Shown piece by piece: positions 1 through 5,557 of a stretch of 54,580 bases of DNA. The position numbers and the translations under genes are program-made. The notes beneath the pieces were generated by a model. That model was not told where the DNA came from, made no database searches, and saw only the letters and a program-made list of their open reading frames with translations. The stretch comes from CAG-303 sp034172985 (GTDB taxonomy: Bacteria; Bacillota; Clostridia; Lachnospirales; Lachnospiraceae): positions 1-54,580 of the forward strand of contig JAXFDY010000149.1 in assembly GCA_034172985.1 (NCBI GenBank), written 5' to 3'. The first letter of the stretch is position 1; each line of letters opens with the position of its first letter.

Positions 1-427
1 CTACTGTACAAGTAACATCATCAGCTGTAATTGTCCATACTACTGTTTGTTTCTTACCAGCTACTAACTTAAAATCTCCACCTCTATCCGGATGGTTAAT
101 ATCTAAAAATCCTTTTTTCCCATCCATATCATTCCAACAGAGATACGGTCTTGTACAGAATGTAATTCTTCCATTTGTATCAGCATTATAAAATGCAAAA
201 AGGCCATCCCAACCATTTGCTGCTGCACCTTCACCTGTAGTACAAGTATACTCAATAACAATTTCATCCAAATCTTTACCCTTAAGTGGATTATCCAACG
301 CTTCATATGCATCATTTGAAGTGAAAGTATACTCTTTTGTGTAAAGATCTTCTGCCATTGCTGTCATTACTGTTGACAGAGCCATTGTTGCAGCTATTGC
401 TACTGCAAAAAATTTCTTCTTCATCAT
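1..427 (-). CDS. Secreted protein of unknown function, 3' end beyond window
   Basis: The frame opens with two consecutive ATGs (427 and 424) behind an AGGAGG site at about 432-437 and stays open to the window edge, giving at least 142 residues. The start is a textbook signal peptide: MMKKK, a hydrophobic run rich in Ala/Val, then TAMAED, with likely cleavage after AMA. The mature part is rich in Trp, Tyr, Asn and Asp (for example GWDGLFAFYN and TRPYLCWND) and looks like a beta-rich extracellular domain, perhaps a carbohydrate-binding or concanavalin-like fold. That is only an impression, because the C-terminal part is missing. An AT-rich region with repeated TTATGTC/GACATAA motifs lies upstream. 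I do not recognise a named family. Confidence 0.75.
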   Translation of the reverse strand, partial: MMKKKFFAVAIAATMALSTVMTAMAEDLYTKEYTFTSNDAYEALDNPLKGKDLDEIVIEYTCTTGEGAAANGWDGLFAFYNADTNGRITFCTRPYLCWNDMDGKKGFLDINHPDRGGDFKLVAGKKQTVVWTITADDVTCTV

Positions 428-449
428 ATTTCCTCCTAAATATAATTTC

Positions 450-502
450 TTATGTCCAACCAAGACATAATTTTAGGTCATTATGACACAGCAGACATAA
501 TT
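450..502 (-). promoter_or_regulatory. Repeated TTATGTC/GACATAA motifs upstream of the secreted-protein gene
   Basis: TTATGTC (450-456) and GACATAA (464-470) form a perfect 7-bp inverted repeat with a 7-nt spacer. A second GACATAATT lies at 494-502, exactly 30 bp (about three helical turns) from the first at 464-472. The array starts 23 bp upstream of the start codon. This is the geometry of a repressor or activator operator. The regulator is unknown and the site is inferred only from symmetry and spacing. Confidence 0.35.
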
Positions 503-671
503 CCCCAAATATTTCGTTCATTATACCTCTACCCTCCCCCTCTGTCAATACTTTATTCAAAAAAATATGAACAAAATGACATTTTTGTTCATATTTCACA
601 TTTTTTGTCTGCATTTTTTCTTATTTTTTTACCGAAGTCTGTTTATTTTTTGTATATTTTGCACATAAGAT

Positions 672-716
672 GAGCCAAGGGACAAATCGACATCAGGCTC
701 ATTTGTCCCTTGGCTC
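672..716 (-). terminator. Perfect 16-bp hairpin after the nucleotidyltransferase gene
   Basis: Bases 672-687 (GAGCCAAGGGACAAAT) pair perfectly with 701-716 around a 13-nt loop. The hairpin lies 9 nt downstream of the stop codon of the minus-strand gene at 725-1852, which suits a terminator, but no strong U-run follows on that strand. The loop carries a second GGCTC (696-700) that could pair with the first five bases of the left arm as an alternative. The GGACAAAT/ATTTGTCC part of the stem also occurs in the inner hairpin of the repeat at 13398-13580, so this may be a repeat element reused as a terminator. Confidence 0.5.
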
Positions 717-724
717 TTTAAATA

Positions 725-1852
725 TTACTTTGTTTTCTTTCCAATCAGTCCCATGAGTTCTGCTTTGACCCTATCCGGCTTTTTAAATGGTGCAGATACA
801 AGTCTCCATACCACAAACACAGGTTTCAGCCATGGACATTTCTTTAAAATAGGATAATCATTTTTCATATATATGTCATCACAAGTAAGGCGGGATATGA
901 AGTATCTGCCTTTACTTCCTGCCTTCCTGATTCTGTTTTGTACCAATAAATGAAAAGTCCCGTATGCTCCGCAGCTCATAATATATAAAAACAGCTCTTT
1001 CTGCTGTTCATTTCCGTCAAGAACATGTTCCCAGTCCACATCTGACTGTCCAAACAATGTCTCTGATAATCCATTAATCCGTTGTTCAAAATCCAGCAAA
1101 CCCAGATCAGACAGCCTTTGATCTAACAGTTTCCTATCCATTCTGGTGACCAGACATTGATTGAGATAGTACTGATCTACAAAATATCGGAGACCTGTGC
1201 CACTGCCATCGAAATGTTTCTCAAGATGTACCAGATGATATACATAAAAATCTTCATCCGTCATATGATATCCCATCTGATTTCCTTCATCTTTTATGGC
1301 TCTCTCCCAGATATTGTCAAACTCTCCGAGATATTTATTATCTTTTGGTAACAGTCGCATATGCAGCTCAAAATTATAAATCGGAGGTTTCCGGTATTCA
1401 TCGTGATGATCACCTTCTGATTCACACTCATAGCCTAACTGTTCCATAATGTCTTTTACCTTCTGGTTTCCATTTTCATAATACAGGATATCATTATCAG
1501 AAAATTGCCTCAGTCCCGGTCTTGCATAAAAATCTTTGATAATAATTCCTTTCAGCGGAATGTACTTGACCTGATTTTCTTCAAACGCCTCAAATATCTG
1601 TTCTCTCTCCGCATCAAACGAAATCTCTTTTACCAACGCCTTATCTGCCAGTTCTTTCCACTGCTGATATAGTTTTCCCTCAGGTTTATTCTGTAACTTT
1701 AATATACTGTCAAAAGTCAGGCCTGTCATCATGTGTGCCTTTGACAATTCACATACTTTTTCCCATGAAACATCTTCTGGTTTCTCTGCCGGTTTCCTGT
1801 CATGAAGTTCTGCCCGCAGCAATTCTGCCACATATAAATATATTTTAAACAT
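725..1852 (-). CDS. Nucleotidyltransferase-like protein (NTP_transf_5 type), 375 aa
   Basis: The protein carries the hallmark of the uncharacterised nucleotidyltransferase family 5: PLKGIIIKDFY, about nine residues, then FSDNDILY, with the paired acidic residues expected to bind metal. A long helical C-terminal half follows, ending in a basic tail. Members often sit beside PqqD-like and HPr-kinase-like genes in peptide-modification loci, as here (3096-3359 and 4773-5477). Substrate unknown. Start chosen at 1852: GGAG lies 6 nt upstream of this ATG. The frame stays open upstream into the palindromic repeat at 1879-2000, and an ATG at 1897 inside that repeat would add 15 unlikely residues (MFRKRL and so on). 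Confidence 0.7.
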   Translation of the reverse strand: MFKIYLYVAELLRAELHDRKPAEKPEDVSWEKVCELSKAHMMTGLTFDSILKLQNKPEGKLYQQWKELADKALVKEISFDAEREQIFEAFEENQVKYIPLKGIIIKDFYARPGLRQFSDNDILYYENGNQKVKDIMEQLGYECESEGDHHDEYRKPPIYNFELHMRLLPKDNKYLGEFDNIWERAIKDEGNQMGYHMTDEDFYVYHLVHLEKHFDGSGTGLRYFVDQYYLNQCLVTRMDRKLLDQRLSDLGLLDFEQRINGLSETLFGQSDVDWEHVLDGNEQQKELFLYIMSCGAYGTFHLLVQNRIRKAGSKGRYFISRLTCDDIYMKNDYPILKKCPWLKPVFVVWRLVSAPFKKPDRVKAELMGLIGKKTK

Positions 1853-1878
1853 ACACATCTCCTGTTCTTTATGATATA

Positions 1879-2000
1879 TTAGGCGTTTGCGAAACACTTC
1901 AGGGAGTGGACAATATGTCTATGTATTGCGACTTTGTCCGAACCAACGGAGTGAGAATAAACATATTGTCCACTCCCTGAAGTGTTTCGCAAACGCCTAA
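1879..2000. repeat. Palindromic element copy A, 40-bp perfect inverted arms
   Basis: Bases 1879-1918 are the exact reverse complement of 1961-2000, leaving a 42-nt loop. The loop holds GTATTGCGACTTTG (1923-1936) and CAACGGAGTGAGA (1944-1956), both shared with the copy at 13398-13580. Past the perfect stem, C1919 opposes A1960, a mismatch on the plus strand but a G-U wobble in minus-strand RNA, after which three more pairs form. TGATAT flanks the element on both sides (1872-1877 and 2001-2006), a possible target duplication. The left edge is 26 nt from the start codon of the gene at 725-1852. No transposase lies inside. Confidence 0.85.
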
Positions 2001-2032
2001 TGATATCTTTTCTAAAATCACTGTCTTATAAC

Positions 2033-3025
2033 TTAATTTTTAACATATCTTTGATTTCTGCTGTTCGGTTTATCTGGAATTGTCATACAGATAAGGTTCA
2101 GGTTTATTGCCGGTCGCAAATAATTTCTGCGAAAACCTTCTTTGGATTTGAGTCCCAGTTTATCCATAAGTGCTCTACTCGTATAAGGAATATCATATTC
2201 CATAACATCAAGCAATCTTTTGATGTATTCAGAAAGTTGCTCATTATCTTCACTGAGCTGAAGGGAAATTTCGTCTAAAATCTTATCAATCTGTGCTAGC
2301 ATAAATTCAATAAAAGTCGTAGATGCACCTTCTACATGGCATTTGGCAATGGCTTCATAATATTCATCTTGAAACTTCTCAATCTGACTTTCGATCGGAA
2401 TATATTCAAATATAGATTTCCATTTAGAAAGAATAGCCGTATGCCACAATCTTGCCATTCTTCCATTACCATCAGAGAAGGGATGAATAAAAACAAATTC
2501 GTAATGAAATACACTGCTTAAAATCAGCGGATGAACACTGTCTTTTGATTCTTGCATCCAATCAAAAAGATCATTCATTAACTGTGGAACAAACCGTGCA
2601 GGCGGTGCCATAAAAATACACTTATCGCCGTTAAAAACGCCTTCCTCTCCTTGACGAAAGTCACCGGATTCGTCTACAACATATTTTGTCATGATACCGT
2701 GGAATATCTTTAAGTCACTGATGCTGTATGGATTTATTTCAGAAAACTTTTCATAAGCAGCATAAGCATTTTTGACTTCTTGAATTTCCTTCTGCTCACC
2801 TAACACAATCTTACCGTTAATAACGTCTCTAACCTGTCCCAGAGAAAGCGAATTTGCTTCAATCTTCAAAGAAGAGTGAATGGATTTGATACGATTGTTT
2901 TTTCTTAGGTGAGGTTTAGATTCCATATTACTGGTCGCTGTAATACTACCAATCTTTTCTGAAATGGAGGATACATACGACAACATTTCATTTGTAATTG
3001 TAAATGGCGGTTTATAATCTCCCAC
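2033..3025 (-). CDS. Fic family protein (predicted AMP transferase), 330 aa
   Basis: The catalytic Fic motif is intact: HPFSDGNGRMAR, with the His base, the acidic residue and the Arg expected for transfer of AMP (or another nucleotide) to a target hydroxyl. Near the N-terminus, SSLKIEAN resembles the inhibitory helix motif (S/T)xxxE(G/N), with Ala in place of Gly at one position, suggesting a self-inhibited class II-type protein. The C-terminal 80 residues look like a winged-helix DNA-binding domain. The start is GTG at 3025, chosen because GGAGGTG lies about 7 nt upstream. No separate antitoxin gene is adjacent. Target unknown. Confidence 0.88.
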   Translation of the reverse strand: MGDYKPPFTITNEMLSYVSSISEKIGSITATSNMESKPHLRKNNRIKSIHSSLKIEANSLSLGQVRDVINGKIVLGEQKEIQEVKNAYAAYEKFSEINPYSISDLKIFHGIMTKYVVDESGDFRQGEEGVFNGDKCIFMAPPARFVPQLMNDLFDWMQESKDSVHPLILSSVFHYEFVFIHPFSDGNGRMARLWHTAILSKWKSIFEYIPIESQIEKFQDEYYEAIAKCHVEGASTTFIEFMLAQIDKILDEISLQLSEDNEQLSEYIKRLLDVMEYDIPYTSRALMDKLGLKSKEGFRRNYLRPAINLNLICMTIPDKPNSRNQRYVKN

Positions 3026-3095
3026 AAAAAATCACCTCCACGCACTTGCATATTATCTTACACACTTTCTTCCTCTATTATACCCCAAGTTTGCA

Positions 3096-3359
3096 TTATT
3101 CCAACATTCCCGCATCCCGAATGGTCTTTACAAACACTTCCACATCCTTCTCTGCCGTCTTTCTGTCCACATCATACGTATCCAATAATGCCTGTACCAG
3201 TTCCTCCTCAGAGCATTCATTTTTTAACTGTTCAAGCAGAAATGCTGCTGTTGCATTATTTCTCACCAACCCCTGAAATGACTTTCCTGCCTGTCCTGTA
3301 GCCACTGCTACATAATCCTCTCCTGCTTTTGATATTACAAAACCTTGTTTTAACTTCAT
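3096..3359 (-). CDS. PqqD-like peptide-binding protein (RRE fold), 87 aa
   Basis: A small PqqD-type protein: MKLKQGFVISKAGEDYVAVATG, an aliphatic core, then helices ending KDVEVFVKTIRDAGML. PqqD-like domains (RiPP recognition elements) bind leader peptides of ribosomally made natural products and deliver them to modifying enzymes. Start at 3359 behind GAAGGAA. An in-frame extension (to 3407) has no ribosome site. Neighbouring HPr-kinase-like (4773) and nucleotidyltransferase-like (725) genes make the trio seen in some lasso-peptide-type loci, but no precursor peptide, cyclase or transporter is visible. It could also serve a non-RiPP role. Confidence 0.72.
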   Translation of the reverse strand: MKLKQGFVISKAGEDYVAVATGQAGKSFQGLVRNNATAAFLLEQLKNECSEEELVQALLDTYDVDRKTAEKDVEVFVKTIRDAGMLE

Positions 3360-3412
3360 ATGAAATTTCCTTCTTTCTCTCATCTTTTTAGTATATGCCA
3401 GTATCATTAGGA

Positions 3413-4426
3413 TTATTTTTTATATTTCTCTAACTCTTCCTTCAGTCTTTGAATCTCTGCCTCCATATCATTCACCCTACTGATTGCCTGATCTGCGCGT
3501 TCCTTTTCACGTACTGTATTCGCACGTTCTTCTTCGCGTCCCTTCTCTATTCCCTTCTCTATTCCCTTCTCTATTCCCTGTTCCAACACAGCCTGACTAA
3601 AATTACACATCTCATTCACATCCTTCTTCACATTTTCAGTCATCGTTAAACCATTTTCATCTAACAGTTCCATTTTATCCAAAACTTTGATATCCGGCGA
3701 AAATAACACATTCAGAATTTCTATCAGCTGATCTTCCAGTTCCGGATCTTTTTCATAATTCGTTTTCAATTTCACCACGACTCCTGTCGCAAGGTCATAT
3801 GCGTTCCGGTCCAGACTCCCTTGACCATAAACATTTTCTTCCTGAAAACATATTTTTATTATTTCATTCTCCTTACAATTCATACATATCCAAATCGAAT
3901 ACACCTTTTTTATCTTATCATATTCAGATTTGTGAAATTCCTTCTGATACTGTCCGGATATCAGCCTGGACAGATAATATACAATTCTTTTTTCCAGCTT
4001 ATAATGCAGTTTTGAAGCTTCCGAAGTCTTCTGGGCTTCTATATTTACAATAAGCTTTATATATTCCTTTTTTCCTTTCTTCGGAACAAACGCCGAGAAT
4101 TTCAAATCATAAAAGCGCCGGCCTTCCACCAAACTTCTTGATTCCTGGCTGCTTCCTTCTATAAATACTTTCTCTACTTCCGAACAATCAGCAAAATCCA
4201 TATCCACTGCATTCTCGCCGATTTCTATCTCCGGCTCAATCCACCTTTCAATTTCCTTTACCGTATAATCCTTGTATTCCTCTACAGTTCCCTTTAAAAT
4301 ATGTGCCAGCAGTTCCCGGTTTGCCAAAAATTGTTTACAGCAGTTATCATACTGTACTGTCAGTTCACTTTGCAATCCGCTAAGCAGGATACCGTTTGCC
4401 AGACCACTCAGTTGTTTTTTCTCCAT
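3413..4426 (-). CDS. Rpn family PD-(D/E)XK nuclease / putative transposase, 337 aa
   Basis: The protein matches the Rpn (recombination-promoting nuclease) family in layout: MEKKQLSGLANGILLSGLQSEL at the start, a nuclease core with FYDLKFSAFVPKK followed by LIVNIEAQK (the E-x-Q/K part of the active site), then YYLSRLISGQY. It ends in a coiled coil with three exact IEKG units, encoded by a 12-nt tandem repeat at about 3545-3580, then a Glu/Lys/Arg-rich helix. Start chosen at 4426. ATG at 4456 (MEISEKG) behind AGGGA is possible, and the frame is open further up. Such genes are usually multicopy and mobile, and a 42-bp relic of another copy lies at 4733-4774. Confidence 0.75.
   Translation of the reverse strand: MEKKQLSGLANGILLSGLQSELTVQYDNCCKQFLANRELLAHILKGTVEEYKDYTVKEIERWIEPEIEIGENAVDMDFADCSEVEKVFIEGSSQESRSLVEGRRFYDLKFSAFVPKKGKKEYIKLIVNIEAQKTSEASKLHYKLEKRIVYYLSRLISGQYQKEFHKSEYDKIKKVYSIWICMNCKENEIIKICFQEENVYGQGSLDRNAYDLATGVVVKLKTNYEKDPELEDQLIEILNVLFSPDIKVLDKMELLDENGLTMTENVKKDVNEMCNFSQAVLEQGIEKGIEKGIEKGREEERANTVREKERADQAISRVNDMEAEIQRLKEELEKYKK
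3581..3622. repeat. Direct repeat, copy 1 (inside the Rpn gene)
   Basis: These 42 bases are identical to 4733-4774. Here they encode, on the minus strand, the segment DVNEMCNFSQAVLE of the Rpn-family protein. Confidence 0.9.
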
Positions 4427-4772
4427 ACATAAAACCCCTTTTTCTGATATTTCCATATACAGTATCCCTCTGAATTGTAACATAGCCAGACTATGATTGC
4501 AAGGCACAGAATGGAAACTGTACGAAAATAAGATATCATAAAAGTATGGTTTTTTCAATATATTATTTCATTTATATTTCATTTTATTTCATATATATTA
4601 TATCTTTTTAATATATTATGTTTAGGGTGTCAAAACATGCATAAATATAACGCAGTATGCATTCACAATATGCATCATCATATGAGTTACCCGACAAATA
4701 ACAGAAAAAAGTGCCATTTGGCACTTTTCTACTTCCAACACAGCCTGACTAAAATTACACATCTCATTCACA
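4427..4772. other. AT-rich gap between the Rpn gene and the kinase gene
   Basis: This stretch holds an AT-rich run (4555-4625) that probably contains the promoter of the Rpn gene, although no well-spaced -35/-10 pair is convincing. ATGCAT occurs three times (4637-4674). The terminator of the kinase gene (4707-4728) and the relic repeat (4733-4774) follow. I see no coding sequence of its own. Confidence 0.6.
4707..4728 (-). terminator. Terminator of the HPr-kinase-like gene
   Basis: AAAAGTGCC and GGCACTTTT pair around ATTT. On the minus strand the stem is followed by a run of six T. It lies about 45 nt past the stop codon at 4773. Confidence 0.75.
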
Positions 4773-4774
4773 TC
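4733..4774. repeat. Direct repeat, copy 2: relic of a second Rpn-family gene
   Basis: Exact 42-bp copy of 3581-3622. It overlaps the stop codon of the kinase gene (4773-4775) by two bases and has no surrounding open frame, so it looks like a fragment left by gain, loss or recombination of a second Rpn copy. Confidence 0.85.
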
Positions 4775-5477
4775 ATTTCATGGCATTATAAGCCATCTCT
4801 GCCGCCTCTCTGGAAATATTGCATTTCATTTTATATACAGGAAGCAGATTCATCATCTTATTTACCAGTTCCAGTGTTTTTGCCATTCCCTGCTCATCAT
4901 CCGGTCGGTATGTCTGATTTAATATAAAAGGGTACGCATCAAAAAAACTTTCTTTCTGAATGGAATTTTCCTTTCCTCTTTCCAATATACAAAGAGCTTT
5001 TATTTCTGCTTTTGTATTAGTACTGATTCTATGTTTTCCATCCCATGGAGTTCCATATGCCCATACAGAATCCTCCTCTATTTTAAATAAAGGTTTATCA
5101 TCATTTATCATAACGGCCCGCTCCCCAAACACCTGTCTCCACAGGGATGTATGCGTAGATTTCCCTGTTCCACTGGGTGCTGTGAATACATAAGCCTGTC
5201 CATCCACCATAATCACTGAGGAATGAAACAAAAGAATATTTCTCTCCACCACCTTTTCGCAAAACTTGCGGTAAAAGGCCAGACTCTCCAGATATCCATA
5301 AGGATACCCTTGCTCATCGCTTTTTTCGTCTTCTCTTTTCACATCTTCCTCTGTAACTTCAATCATTAATTCTGGTGTTTTCCCTGTTTCATAATCCCTG
5401 CATAACTCCTGCATGTAACTATCCCGAAAAACAGCCTGAACAGCTATATCTGCAAAATCATATACTTTTGTAATCAT
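4773..5477 (-). CDS. HPr kinase-like P-loop protein (peptide-modification type), 234 aa
   Basis: The core matches the HprK-like kinases found with PqqD proteins: LLFHSSVIM (residues 82-90), P-loop APSGTGKSTHT (100-110), MINDDKPL with a double Asp (123-130), and YGTPWDGKH (141-149). True HPr kinases are longer with a different N-terminal domain. In paeninodin-like lasso peptide loci, relatives phosphorylate the precursor's C-terminal Ser. Here the substrate is unknown and no precursor is seen. Start at 5477 (MITKV) behind GTGAGG; a GTG four codons upstream is less likely. It is upstream of the Rpn gene and about 1.4 kb from the PqqD-like gene. Confidence 0.72.
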   Translation of the reverse strand: MITKVYDFADIAVQAVFRDSYMQELCRDYETGKTPELMIEVTEEDVKREDEKSDEQGYPYGYLESLAFYRKFCEKVVERNILLFHSSVIMVDGQAYVFTAPSGTGKSTHTSLWRQVFGERAVMINDDKPLFKIEEDSVWAYGTPWDGKHRISTNTKAEIKALCILERGKENSIQKESFFDAYPFILNQTYRPDDEQGMAKTLELVNKMMNLLPVYKMKCNISREAAEMAYNAMK

Positions 5478-5520
5478 TTTCTTCCTCACTTCATGACAAA
5501 ATCAAAAGATAATCCTCATA

Positions 5521-5551
5521 AAACGCCAGAGACCAAAGACCCCTGGCGTTT
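5521..5551 (-). terminator. Terminator of the glutamate synthase/rubrerythrin gene
   Basis: AAACGCCAG (5521-5529) pairs with CTGGCGTTT (5543-5551). On the minus strand the stem ends in TTTT, 7 nt past the stop codon at 5558. Confidence 0.75.
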
Positions 5552-5557
5552 CTCTAA

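Noticed and set aside
1982..2278. Plus-strand open frame of 98 codons starting MFRKRLMISF
   Set aside because: It starts inside the palindromic element and runs antisense through the Fic gene. Its first residues copy those of the false upstream extension of 725-1852 because the arms are inverted repeats. No ribosome site.
3545..3580. CRISPR-like short repeats
   Set aside because: Three 12-nt tandem units encode IEKG repeats in the coiled coil of the Rpn protein; there are no spacers. No CRISPR array was found in the window.
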